From an uncultured Flavonifractor sp. (lineage in GTDB: Bacteria > Bacillota > Clostridia > Oscillospirales > Oscillospiraceae), in contig CANDFO010000023.1 in assembly GCA_947384055.1 (NCBI GenBank), positions 1-32,398 of the forward strand: 32,398 nt of DNA. Direction: 5' to 3'. The translations under genes and the position numbers were made by a program. Shown piece after piece: positions 20,806 to 28,684 of this stretch. Every line of letters starts with the position of its first letter. Within the stretch, counting starts at the first letter, position 1. The notes beneath the pieces are model-generated. The model searched no databases and was not told where the DNA came from. It saw only the letters and a list, made by a program, of their open reading frames with translations.

Positions 20806-21921
20806 CTACGGCCAGCGCTTTTTTCTCAAAGCAAAGAGGTTGGACTCCCGGCAGGCGGCGGAAAAACGCTGTCCGGTCAGGAGAAAGCACAGGGGCTTGA
20901 CGGAGCCGGCCAGAAGCACCCCCAGCAGACAGCTCAGCAGCACGGTTCCATAAAACAGCAGGTGCTGGGGGAGGCTGGTCATCGTCTGCGGAAAAGCCTC
21001 CCCCCATACCAACCTCCAGAAGGAGAGCGCCAGCGGATGGGCCAGGTATACCCCAAAGGACAGGCCGGACAGCCCCGTCAGCCACCGGGGGGAGGGGCGT
21101 CCCCCGGCGCAGGACCGCAGAAGCAGGAACAATGCCGTCGCCAGCAGCGCGGTAAACACGTATAAATAGTTTTTAAAGCGCTCGTCATAATTTCCTGTCT
21201 CCGCGAAAATCCGCCATGTTCCCAGAGCAATCAGGCCCCACAGACCCGCCGCCGTCCCCCACAGCACAGGGCGGGGCGGCAGTTTTTTCAGGCGGGACAG
21301 CCGGGCTCCCAGCAGAAAATATCCCAGATAGCCCCCCACCGCGTTGATGTTCAGAGAGGGATGGACGGCGGTGAATACCCGCAGTACACTTCCATAGGGC
21401 AGAAAATCATGCAGGGTGCGCAGACCCACTGTCAGGAACAGCCACAGCCCCGTCAGATAATTCCAGTGGCTGTCACTGAGCCCGTCGGCCATTTTTTTCA
21501 GCAGCGGAGAGAGCAGATAGATGGGCAGCAGGGCATAGATAAACCAATAGGGGACCACCGCCGGCGTGGAGGGCAGCGCCGCGGCGATGGACAGGGCGGC
21601 CTGCCGCCCCTCCCGGACCCGGGCGACGGCAATTACCACCCCCGACCAGGCCAGCAGGGGGACCAGAAGCCGGGGCAGGCGGCGGCGGAACAGGTGGGAC
21701 AGGCTGGCGGTCTTGTCCTCCGACAGCAGCAGGGCTCCGGAGAGCATGAAGAACAGCGGCACCGCTGCCGTGGCCAGAGAGGAGACCAGGTTGGCCCAGT
21801 GCCACACCAGGCCGGAGGACTCCCGCAGGGCACTCGCGGCGGCATGGAGGTAGACCACCGCCGCCATACAGAGAACCCGCAGCAGGTCCCAGTCCAGCCG
21901 GCGGACGGGACGGCCGCTCAC
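20806..21921 (-). CDS. Acyltransferase 3 family membrane protein
   Basis: 371-residue integral membrane O-acyltransferase (Acyl_transf_3, OafA/NolL-like) that acetylates surface sugars or peptidoglycan-linked polymers. It begins RRLDWDLLRVLCMAAVVYLHAA, with the His of the conserved R/K-x10-H motif (His22 region), and has about ten hydrophobic segments, including PLFFMLSGALLL, VVPYWFIYALLPIYLLSPLL, NAVGGYLGYFLLG and LSGLSFGVYLAHPLAL. The start is GTG 21921, overlapping the U32 peptidase stop by four bases (GTGA); the longer frame to 22620 runs through that gene and is rejected. It is the second gene of an operon with the U32 protein. The acceptor is unknown. Confidence 0.9.
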   Translation of the reverse strand: MSGRPVRRLDWDLLRVLCMAAVVYLHAAASALRESSGLVWHWANLVSSLATAAVPLFFMLSGALLLSEDKTASLSHLFRRRLPRLLVPLLAWSGVVIAVARVREGRQAALSIAAALPSTPAVVPYWFIYALLPIYLLSPLLKKMADGLSDSHWNYLTGLWLFLTVGLRTLHDFLPYGSVLRVFTAVHPSLNINAVGGYLGYFLLGARLSRLKKLPPRPVLWGTAAGLWGLIALGTWRIFAETGNYDERFKNYLYVFTALLATALFLLLRSCAGGRPSPRWLTGLSGLSFGVYLAHPLALSFWRLVWGEAFPQTMTSLPQHLLFYGTVLLSCLLGVLLAGSVKPLCFLLTGQRFSAACRESNLFALRKKRWP

Positions 21922-23126
21922 AGGCCCGCCGCCTTCCGGCGCAGAACGGACAGGGGCGGAGCCTGAACAGGCAGGCGCAGATACAGGGGCATCTGGGGTC
22001 TGCGGGCCTCCCGAAGGGGAGCGTTTTCCCCATCGGCCAGCTCCTCCACCCGGAAGGACACCGGGCGGAGCCCCGGTCCCGCCAGCTCCAGCTCCTCCCC
22101 CAGGGCGAATTTGTTGTGGAGGGTGCACAGGGCATACCCGTCCTGGGTACAGGAGGTTACGCGGGCCACCACCTGCCAGTCGCGAATATACCGGGAATCC
22201 CCGGTGTGCTGGCCGGGCTGCCCAAAATAGAAGCCGGTGGAATAGGGCCGGTGGCTGACCTTTTCCACCTCCGCCCGCCACACCGGGTCCAGGGGCTCCC
22301 CCAGCCGGGCGGCGTCGATGGCATGGCGGTAGGCTCCGGTGACAATGCCCGCATAATAAGCGCTTTTCGCCCGGCCCTCGATTTTTAAGCTGCTTACCCC
22401 CGCCGCCATCAGCGCGGGAATGTGGTCGATCATACACATGTCCCGGGAGTTGAGAATAAAAGCCCCGTCCCCGTCCTCTCCGATGGGAAAATACTCGCCG
22501 GGGCGCTGCTCCTCCACCAGAGCGTAGCGGTAGCGGCAGGGCTGAGCGCAGGCCCCGCGGTTGGCGTCCCGCCCCGTCATATAGTTGCTCAGCAGACAGC
22601 GGCCGGAGTAGGATACGCACATGGACCCGTGGCCGAACGCCTCCAGCTCCAGGGCGGCGGGCGTCCTGGCCCGGATAGCGGCAATCTCCTCCAGCGAGAG
22701 CTCCCGGGCCAGAATGACCCGGCTGGCACCCAGGTCATACCAGGCCTGGGCCGCCACGTAGTTGGAGACGCTGGCCTGGGTGGAGATATGCGCCTTGACC
22801 TTTGGGGCATACCGCTTCAGCAGGGAGAGCACCCCCACGTCGGCCAGAATGACTGCGTCCACCTCCAGCGACTGGAGAAATTCCAACCACTCCGGCAGGC
22901 GGGCCGCCTCATCGTTGCGGGGCATGGTATTGCAGGTCACATAGACCGCCGCGCCCCGGCTGCGGCAGAGGGCTGCGGCCTGCCGCAGCTCCTCCGCCGT
23001 AAAATTCCCGGCATAGGACCGCATGCCAAAATCCGGCCCCGCCAGATAAACCGCGTCGGCCCCATAAGCCAGGCTCATGTGCAGCCGTTCCATATCTCCC
23101 GCCGGGGAGAGCAATTCAAGGGACAC
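21918..23126 (-). CDS. U32 family peptidase (tRNA hydroxylation protein type)
   Basis: 402-residue soluble protein of the peptidase U32 family. The signature region reads LEAFGHGSMCVSYSGRC, then LLSNYMTGRDANRGACAQPC, with the conserved cysteines; the start LELLSPAGDMERLHMSLAYGADAVYLAG is a TIM-barrel opening typical of the family. Bacterial U32 proteins of this type (TrhP/YegQ) are needed for 5-hydroxyuridine at tRNA position 34; others are collagenase-like. A C-terminal beta domain (about 320-400) fits TrhP. The GGAGG site is only two bases from ATG 23132 but eight from GTG 23126, so GTG is preferred; ATG would add two residues. A MITE lies 40 bases upstream. Confidence 0.92.
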   Translation of the reverse strand: MSLELLSPAGDMERLHMSLAYGADAVYLAGPDFGMRSYAGNFTAEELRQAAALCRSRGAAVYVTCNTMPRNDEAARLPEWLEFLQSLEVDAVILADVGVLSLLKRYAPKVKAHISTQASVSNYVAAQAWYDLGASRVILARELSLEEIAAIRARTPAALELEAFGHGSMCVSYSGRCLLSNYMTGRDANRGACAQPCRYRYALVEEQRPGEYFPIGEDGDGAFILNSRDMCMIDHIPALMAAGVSSLKIEGRAKSAYYAGIVTGAYRHAIDAARLGEPLDPVWRAEVEKVSHRPYSTGFYFGQPGQHTGDSRYIRDWQVVARVTSCTQDGYALCTLHNKFALGEELELAGPGLRPVSFRVEELADGENAPLREARRPQMPLYLRLPVQAPPLSVLRRKAAGL

Positions 23127-23164
23127 AGTCATAACCTCCCGTGCAGCAATGTGCGGAACGTATT

Positions 23165-23331
23165 TTAGAACCTGTATTCACAACCGTTAAACGCCGACTG
23201 AGCGGTCTTTTCCCCGCCATACTGGGTCGCTTTCCCTTGCCATCCGTCAGGATGGCTGCGGAACATCTCCTTGTCTGGCGGGAAAAATCCTCGCCCATCC
23301 AGCATGCCCCGGTTATGAATACAAATTCTTA
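23165..23331. mobile_element. 161-bp MITE, family A, copy 2
   Basis: Element 23168-23328, same length and orientation as the copy at 8273-8433, with the right terminal repeat slightly decayed (GAATTTGTATTCATAACCGG read inward). It is flanked by TTA on both sides (23165-23167, 23329-23331). The right TTA is also the stop codon (TAA on minus) of the GH10-like hydrolase gene, so insertion occurred exactly at that stop and left it functional. Confidence 0.9.
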
Positions 23332-25269
23332 GTCAGAAGACGGTTCCGTCCACCGCTCTCCTTCGTCCGTGCGTACAAACGTGTGGGCAACGGCCGCCTC
23401 CAGGATTTCACCGCAGGCCCAGTGGGTCGGCGGCAGGTCTGTAAAGGGATTTTCCGCCGGGCACGCCGAGTCGGGCATCCGCCCCAAAGCCCGGTTGAGG
23501 ATTTTTACCGCCTCCGCCCGGGAGACGGGGCGGTCCGGCAGGAAGGCGCCGTCCCCGTATCCGGATACCCAGCCCTGCCCGGCGGCATAGGCCACCGCCG
23601 GAGCGGCCCAGTGGCCGGACGGCACATCGGAAAACCCGGTGTCCCCACCCGGACGGGACAGCTCAAAATACCCGGAGATCAGCTTGACCAGCTCCGCCCG
23701 GCTCACCGCCGCATCGGGGCGGAAGGTGCCGTCGGTATAGCCGCTGGCAATACCGTACCGTCTGACAAAAGCCACATAGGGGGCATACCAGGCCCCGGCG
23801 CTCACGTCGGAAAAGCCTCCGTTATCCCCCTGGGGCAGGGGGAGTGGCTTCCCGTCCTCCCCTACGCTCAGCCGGGTCAGCAGGGCCGCGGCCTCCGCCC
23901 GGCTCAGGGAGTCGTCCGGCCGGAACCGGCCGCCGGACCCCTGGATATAGCCGCTATGCTCCGCCGTATTGAGGGCAACGCGCTGTACCGGCGGCGGAGA
24001 CGGCGCGGGAACAGGCGTGGGTGTGGGCGCAGGTGCAGGAGTGGGCGCGGGGGAGGGCTCCGGGACAGCGGTCCCGGCATATACCTGCTGATAGAGGGCT
24101 TTCAGCTCGGAATTGGCCGCAATGAGCTTGTAACGGAAGTGGACCTCCCCCGCCACCTGGGGCAGGGTGTCGTTCAGCTCCAGCTGGGCCCGGATTGCCC
24201 CGACGCCGTGCCAGGGGCTGGCCGGGTCGCTGTTCCCGGCCTGGTAGTCCGCCATGCCGATGTACAGCTTTACGCTGGTGCCCGCGGCGGTGTCCGCCCA
24301 CCAGCGGGCAATGGTGCTGTAGTCCATGCTCTTATGCCCGATATACCAGTAAATCTGGGGGCATATGTAGTCAATCCACCCCTCCTGTACCCATTTCCGG
24401 CTGTCCGCATAGGAGGCGTAGTAGCTCTCGTATCCCCCGGTGGTGGCGGAGCCGCCGGGCAGGGTGCGGCTGTCCGCCCACACGCCGGAGGGACTGATGC
24501 CGTAGGACAGCTCCGGGTCGATGGCGTGGAGCCGCTCCCCCAGGGTCTTTACCAGCCGGTTGACATTTTCCCGCCGCCAATCTCCCAGCTCCTGTCCCGC
24601 CGCACCGTACCGGGCAAAAGCGGCGGCATCGTCGAAATCAGCGCCGGGGTAAAAATAGTCGTCCAGGTGAATGCCGTCGATATCGTAATTCCGTACCAGC
24701 TCCTCGGCCCCCTGGATCACCAGCTCCTGCACCTGGGGCAGGCCGGGATTCAAATAGTAATTCCCCTCGTGCTCCACCACCCAGTCCGGGTGGAGCACCG
24801 CCGGATTGCCGGGGGACAGCGTGGAAATTTCCCGCTCGCCGCCCCGAGTCACCCGGTAGGGATTGATCCACGCGTGGAGCTCCAGGCCCAGGGCGTGGGC
24901 CTGCTCCACCCACCAGGCCAGCGGGTCAAAGCCGTCCGCGGGGGCCTTCCCCTGGGTTCCGGTGAGGTAGCGGCTCCAGGGAAACAGACGGGAGGGATAC
25001 AGGGCGTCGCAGGTGGGACGCACCTGAAGAATCACCGCATTCATGCCCATGTCTGCGCAGTCCTGCAGAATCTCTGCCGCCTCCCGCCGCAGCGCGCCGG
25101 CATCGGCGGAGGCCTGCGCCGGGTAGTCCAGGCCATACACCGTGGCTACCCACACGGCCCGAAACTCCTCTTGGGGCGCCGGTCCCCGCGCCTGGGCCGG
25201 GGACACACCCGGCAGCGTCAAAAGTCCCGCCAGCCCCAGCGCAATCAATGATTTTAACACACTCAGCAT
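23329..25269 (-). CDS. Secreted GH10-like (GHL10) glycoside hydrolase with three SLH domains
   Basis: 646-residue exported cell-surface enzyme. A signal peptide (residues 1-27, ending SPAQA) precedes a GHL10/DUF187 catalytic TIM barrel (about 35-385; EEFRAVWVATVYGLDYP, GMNAVILQVRPTCDALYPS, NPYRVT, YDIDGIHLDDYFYPG, GISPSGVW, YICPQIYWYIG), the family that acts on peptidoglycan-like or other surface glycans. A Pro/Thr/Ala linker (about 410-430) leads to three SLH domains (GRFRPDDSLSRAEAAALL, GTFRPDAAVSRAELVKL and GAFLPDRPVSRAEAVKIL) that anchor to secondary cell-wall polymer. The ATG at 25269 follows AAGGAG by eight bases. Its stop codon coincides with the MITE target duplication. Substrate unproven. 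Confidence 0.93.
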   Translation of the reverse strand: MLSVLKSLIALGLAGLLTLPGVSPAQARGPAPQEEFRAVWVATVYGLDYPAQASADAGALRREAAEILQDCADMGMNAVILQVRPTCDALYPSRLFPWSRYLTGTQGKAPADGFDPLAWWVEQAHALGLELHAWINPYRVTRGGEREISTLSPGNPAVLHPDWVVEHEGNYYLNPGLPQVQELVIQGAEELVRNYDIDGIHLDDYFYPGADFDDAAAFARYGAAGQELGDWRRENVNRLVKTLGERLHAIDPELSYGISPSGVWADSRTLPGGSATTGGYESYYASYADSRKWVQEGWIDYICPQIYWYIGHKSMDYSTIARWWADTAAGTSVKLYIGMADYQAGNSDPASPWHGVGAIRAQLELNDTLPQVAGEVHFRYKLIAANSELKALYQQVYAGTAVPEPSPAPTPAPAPTPTPVPAPSPPPVQRVALNTAEHSGYIQGSGGRFRPDDSLSRAEAAALLTRLSVGEDGKPLPLPQGDNGGFSDVSAGAWYAPYVAFVRRYGIASGYTDGTFRPDAAVSRAELVKLISGYFELSRPGGDTGFSDVPSGHWAAPAVAYAAGQGWVSGYGDGAFLPDRPVSRAEAVKILNRALGRMPDSACPAENPFTDLPPTHWACGEILEAAVAHTFVRTDEGERWTEPSSD

Positions 25270-25598
25270 TGCTCTGCTCCTTTTTCCCGGTTCTCATTTG
25301 TCATGTTTTCCGTCGTCTGTCAGGAAATGGCCTAATTTCCTAGACGGACAAACTGGTCGGGAGGTTCCAAGGGGAATATTTCCGGCCTGGAGGCCCCCGG
25401 CGTTTCTGTTAGTATACCTGAGTTTTCCGGAAAAGGAAAGCCCTCTGGCGCGGTTTTCCCACGATTCCCCGGCAGTTTCCACCGATCAGCCGGTCAAAAG
25501 AACAAACGTTCATTTTGAACTTGCATTCAGCGGGAAGTTGTGGTACATTTGTACTATACACTTATAGGCTGTGACAGTGCTTACGGAAGGAGACGCCA
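25270..25598. other. Divergent intergenic region
   Basis: Between the divergent hydrolase and MBL lipoprotein genes. It holds no gene. A LexA-box match is at 25500-25511. A TATACT on minus near 25409-25414 with a poor -35 could serve the hydrolase. Promoter boxes for the plus gene are not convincing. Confidence 0.4.
25500..25511 (+). promoter_or_regulatory. LexA (SOS) box candidate
   Basis: GAACAAACGTTC matches the Gram-positive LexA/DinR core GAACRNRYGTTC at every defined base; the flanking bases are A rather than C and G. It lies 88 bases upstream of the ATG of the ComEC-like lipoprotein gene, near where a promoter is expected. Chance occurrence in a window this size is possible. Confidence 0.5.
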
Positions 25599-26666
25599 AT
25601 GAAACGAGCCATACCGGTATGGACCGCAATTCTCATCGTTCTGCTGTTTCTCACCGGATGCAGCGCCGCCGCCTGGAACGCTCCCGCCGCCCCTGTTCCG
25701 ACGCCCGCCGCCGGGGAGACCCTGACCGTACACTTCATCGACGTGGGTCAGGCTGACGCCGCCCTGCTGGTGTGCGGCGGACAGGCGATGCTGATTGACG
25801 GCGGCAACGCGGCGGACAGCAGCCTGGTAGTCTCCTACCTGAACGGCCAGGGGGTGGAGCATCTGGACTATCTGGTCTGCACCCACGCCCACGAGGACCA
25901 CGCAGGCGGGCTCTCCGGTCCGCTGAACGCCTGCACCGTGGGGGCGGTCTGGTCGCCGGTCGGCGAGTACGATTCCAAGGCTTTTGCGGATTTTTTGAAA
26001 TACACCCGGGCCCAGGAGCTGGAACCCGTCCTGCCCCGGCCGGATGAGACTTACCTCCTGGGAGACGCCGTTGTTACCGTGCTGGGCCCCCGGCTGGACT
26101 ACGACGAAACCAACGACACGTCCATTGTCCTGCGGGTGGAATTTGGAGAGACCTCTTTCCTGTTTACCGGGGATATGGAGCGCGCTGCCGAGGCAGACCT
26201 GCTGGAGGCGGGCTGTGACCTGTCGGCCACCGTACTGAAGGTGGGGCACCACGGCAGTGAGACCTCCACCAGCTATCCCTTCCTGCGGGAGGTCCTGCCG
26301 GAGTATGCGGTCATCTCCGTAGGAACCGGAAATTCCTACGGCCACCCCAGTGAGGAGGTGCTCAGCCGTCTCAGCGACGCCGGGGCAGCGGTCTACCGCA
26401 CAGATCAGCTGGGGAGCATCGTGGCGGTCAGCGACGGACAGACCGTCTCTTTTACCTTTGAGAAATCCGAATCGGCAGAGCCCGTCCAGGGTCCCCAGGG
26501 GCAGGAGGCCCCCGGCGCGGTCCGCTATATCGGCAACGTAAAATCGCAGGTGTTCCACCTGGAGACCTGTGCCAACCTGCCCGCAGAGCGCAATCAGGTG
26601 GAGTTCTCCAGCCGGGAAGAGGCTGTCGCCCAGGGCTACCGGCCCTGCGGCGGCTGCCATCCGTAA
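25599..26666 (+). CDS. ComEC/Rec2-like metallo-beta-lactamase-fold lipoprotein with C-terminal Ada-like Zn motif
   Basis: 355-residue lipoprotein. The signal and lipobox LTGC (Cys21) predict membrane anchoring outside the cell. Residues 40-290 are an MBL-fold hydrolase of the ComEC C-terminal type: HFIDVGQADAALL, LIDGGN, HAHEDH (96-101), TGDME and KVGHHGSETS. In ComEC this domain is proposed to degrade one DNA strand during uptake. Residues about 310-355 form an Ada-like Zn-binding/DUF segment (YIGNVKSQVFHLETCANLP, EAVAQGYRPCGGCHP) often found on extracellular nucleases. Together these suggest an extracellular DNase or phosphodiesterase. ATG 25599 follows AAGGAG. A terminator follows at 26700. 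The LexA box upstream suggests damage control. Confidence 0.9.
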   Translation: MKRAIPVWTAILIVLLFLTGCSAAAWNAPAAPVPTPAAGETLTVHFIDVGQADAALLVCGGQAMLIDGGNAADSSLVVSYLNGQGVEHLDYLVCTHAHEDHAGGLSGPLNACTVGAVWSPVGEYDSKAFADFLKYTRAQELEPVLPRPDETYLLGDAVVTVLGPRLDYDETNDTSIVLRVEFGETSFLFTGDMERAAEADLLEAGCDLSATVLKVGHHGSETSTSYPFLREVLPEYAVISVGTGNSYGHPSEEVLSRLSDAGAAVYRTDQLGSIVAVSDGQTVSFTFEKSESAEPVQGPQGQEAPGAVRYIGNVKSQVFHLETCANLPAERNQVEFSSREEAVAQGYRPCGGCHP

Positions 26667-26699
26667 GTTTTTTCAGGTTGTCAAAACAACACAGGCTGC

Positions 26700-26729
26700 T
26701 CCCGGACGGAGGACGTACTCCGTCCGGGA
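26700..26729 (+). terminator. Intrinsic terminator after the MBL lipoprotein gene
   Basis: TCCCGGACGGAG (26700-26711) and CTCCGTCCGGGA (26718-26729) form a perfect 12-bp stem with a six-base loop, 34 bases after the stop and followed by AAAATTTTG. It separates the lipoprotein gene from the next promoter. Confidence 0.75.
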
Positions 26730-26747
26730 AAAATTTTGTCCGAGGGG

Positions 26748-26776
26748 TTGACAGAAAACTGTATCAGCAGTATAAT
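26748..26776 (+). promoter_or_regulatory. Consensus sigma-A promoter of the YtrA-like ABC operon
   Basis: TTGACA (26748-26753) and TATAAT (26771-26776) with a 17-base spacer: a full consensus promoter, so strong repression is expected, fitting the palindrome directly after it. Confidence 0.9.
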
Positions 26777-26781
26777 ACAGA

Positions 26782-26811
26782 CAAAGTGTATTACTTTTAT
26801 AGTACACTTTG
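26782..26811 (+). promoter_or_regulatory. Palindromic operator of the YtrA-like regulator
   Basis: CAAAGTGTA (26782-26790) and TACACTTTG (26803-26811) are perfect inverted repeats around a 12-base centre and cover the expected transcription start. AGTGTA/TACACT half-sites are typical of YtrA-subfamily GntR operators, so auto-repression by the gene at 27058 is likely. Confidence 0.7.
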
Positions 26812-26877
26812 CGCGGCGTCTGCGGTCTGCGTGTTCCTGGCTGCGTCTGGAAATTCTTTTTTGTTCTTTTCCTTATT

Positions 26878-27035
26878 AGAGTAGTCCTCAAAAATACTGA
26901 GAAAAGTTCGGTGGTCCGGGAACCGCATAACTGCGTTGTCGTCCTTAGCGGGCGTCAGCCCGCCTGCGTCCTCCGCCTTGTTCTACGGCTCTCGTCCTCG
27001 CTTCCTTTTTTCTCATTATTTCCGAGAACTGCTCT
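26878..27035. mobile_element. 158-bp MITE, family D, in the leader of the GntR gene
   Basis: Left end AGAGTAGTCCTCAAAAATAC and right end, read inward, AGAGCAGTTCTCGGAAATAA are inverted repeats (about 29 bases, six mismatches), flanked by TA on each side if the repeats begin at GAG. There is no coding capacity. It lies between the operator and the ribosome site, so it is transcribed as part of the mRNA leader. A TA duplication would fit a Tc1/IS630-type mobiliser, which is inference. Confidence 0.65.
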
Positions 27036-27057
27036 AGGACTCAGGAGGTGGCGGCCT

Positions 27058-27453
27058 TTGGTAACATTTGAGCCCTTTCCCCAGGAGGAGGGCGTACCCA
27101 TTTATCTCCAGATTATCCGCTACGTCAAGCGGGGCGCGGTGGCCGGGAGCATTCGGGACGGAGACGAGCTCCCCTCCCGGCGGGTGCTGTCCGCCCGGCT
27201 GGGGGTAAATCCCAATACGGTACAGAAGGCCTACCGGCTGCTGGAGGAGGAGGGACTGATCTCCTCCCACGCCGGGACCAAAAGCGCCGTCACGCTGACG
27301 GAGGACCGGATCCGGCAGATCCGGGCAGAGCTGCTGGAACAGGCGGCGGACCAGGCGGTCCGGGCCCTGCGTCAGATGGGGGTGGACCGTACGGAGGCCC
27401 CGGCGTTGCTGGAGCGGGCCTGGGAACAGACTGAGATGGAGGTGAAGGCATGA
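27058..27453 (+). CDS. GntR-family transcriptional regulator, YtrA subfamily
   Basis: 131-residue repressor-type regulator. The winged helix-turn-helix covers residues about 8-78 (VPIYLQIIRYVKRGAVAGSI, DGDELPSRRVLSARLGVNPN, TVQKAYRLLEEEGLI), followed by a short helical tail, the hallmark of the YtrA subfamily, which lacks a large effector domain. The start is TTG 27058, nine bases after AGGAGG; the upstream extension is MITE-derived. It overlaps the next gene by ATGA. Members control linked ABC transporters, often induced by cell-wall-active agents. The palindrome at 26782-26811 is its likely operator. Confidence 0.92.
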   Translation: MVTFEPFPQEEGVPIYLQIIRYVKRGAVAGSIRDGDELPSRRVLSARLGVNPNTVQKAYRLLEEEGLISSHAGTKSAVTLTEDRIRQIRAELLEQAADQAVRALRQMGVDRTEAPALLERAWEQTEMEVKA

Positions 27454-28193
27454 GAGAATATTGCACAGTACTGATGCTGGCAGCCAGAGGGGTCCTGTGG
27501 AAGCTACTGGCCATTGCCGCCGCGGTCGCGGCGGCGCAGGGGGCGCTGTTCGCCCTCTTTTGGAGGGCATATCCCCCGGAAGCCCCATATTACGCCCGGC
27601 TTTATTATGGTCTGGAGTACATGGTCCAGGAGAGCCGCCTGGCAGTCCCCGCGGCGGCGGGGCTGGCAGCGCTCAGTCTGGCATTGGCTTTCCATGGGCG
27701 CGAGCGGGCGGGGAGCCGCAGCCGCTATACCCTGGACCGGCTGGGTGTGAATCCCCGGCATATTCTTCTGCTGTGGGCGGGGTGCTACGCCCTTTGTCTG
27801 CTGGTCTATTGGGGATTCCAGGCGGCGGCAGCCCTGGGGCTGTGCCGGGTGATGACCGCCGGCGGATGGGTGGCGGACGACATGCAGACCCTCTCCCTGG
27901 CCTGCTGGCGGTCCCCCTACCTGCACATTCTGTTCCCCCTGTCCGACTGGATTCAACTGCTAAGCAACGGGGTCCTCCTCCTCTCCCTGGCCCTCGCCGC
28001 TTCCAGCTTTTCCTTCCTCCAGCGGCACGGCCAGCCCTGCTTTGAGTTCTTCGGCATTGCCGCTCTGCTTCCGGTCCTGGTCATCGTACCCCCGAATGCA
28101 CTGGAAATTGCCCCTGTCTTTGGCGGAATCGCCGCCTTGTGCGCAATATCCGCCTTCACGCGGGCCTGGAGGTGTCCGGAATATGAATCTTGA
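27450..28193 (+). CDS. ABC transporter membrane subunit (uncharacterised)
   Basis: 247-residue integral membrane protein with six or so hydrophobic segments (about 15-38, 65-82, 105-130, 150-180, 190-215, 215-235). It is the first of two membrane-protein genes in the YtrA-like operon and probably a permease half of the exporter. ATG 27450 has GGAGG seven bases upstream and overlaps the regulator stop codon; its own stop overlaps the next gene by 11 bases. No specific family name is certain. Confidence 0.88.
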   Translation: MREYCTVLMLAARGVLWKLLAIAAAVAAAQGALFALFWRAYPPEAPYYARLYYGLEYMVQESRLAVPAAAGLAALSLALAFHGRERAGSRSRYTLDRLGVNPRHILLLWAGCYALCLLVYWGFQAAAALGLCRVMTAGGWVADDMQTLSLACWRSPYLHILFPLSDWIQLLSNGVLLLSLALAASSFSFLQRHGQPCFEFFGIAALLPVLVIVPPNALEIAPVFGGIAALCAISAFTRAWRCPEYES

Positions 28194-28680
28194 ACGGCGT
28201 CTGTCTCCGCTTCTCCCTCCGTGGGCCGGCTGGAAAACCCAGGCCGCGCAGTGGGCCGCAGTTTCCGCCGTGGTCTTTCTGGTCTGCGGGTCGCTTTTTG
28301 GGGAGCACTTCCTCCGCGCCCTGCGGGAGCTGTATTACTTTTCCAGCTATAAAACCTTGATTCCGGGGCGCACCGTTCCCCCCTTCCCCCGGCTGTTCCA
28401 CCCAACCCTGTGGGTCGTCCCGGTGGCGGCGGCCCTGGCTCTGCTGGACGCCCTCAAGCACTACCTGGGATATTTTCAGGGGAGCCGGAGCATCTACCTG
28501 ATGCGCCGCCTGCCCCAGCGGTGGGAGCTGGCCCGGCGGTGCCTGGCTTTCCCGCTGGCCGGACTGTCCGCAAGCCTTACGGCCTACGCCCTGACCGCCC
28601 TGTTCTGTTTGATCTGGTACTGGGTTCAGACCCCGGCGGGCTGCCTGCCCCCGGATATCTGGGCCGGGATTGGAGGCTGA
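28183..28680 (+). CDS. Second ABC transporter membrane subunit
   Basis: 165-residue membrane protein with hydrophobic segments around 25-45, 75-92 and 118-150. ATG 28183 has GGAGGTG upstream with good spacing; the longer frame from 28042 is out of context. It overlaps the previous gene and is followed four bases later by the ATPase gene. Together with the 247-residue protein it likely forms the transmembrane part of the ABC complex. Confidence 0.85.
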   Translation: MNLERRLSPLLPPWAGWKTQAAQWAAVSAVVFLVCGSLFGEHFLRALRELYYFSSYKTLIPGRTVPPFPRLFHPTLWVVPVAAALALLDALKHYLGYFQGSRSIYLMRRLPQRWELARRCLAFPLAGLSASLTAYALTALFCLIWYWVQTPAGCLPPDIWAGIGG

Positions 28681-28684
28681 GCAT

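Noticed and set aside
23383..25251. 622-residue plus-strand frame antisense to the SLH hydrolase
   Set aside because: Shadow frame; the minus strand has a signal peptide, a catalytic barrel and three SLH domains.
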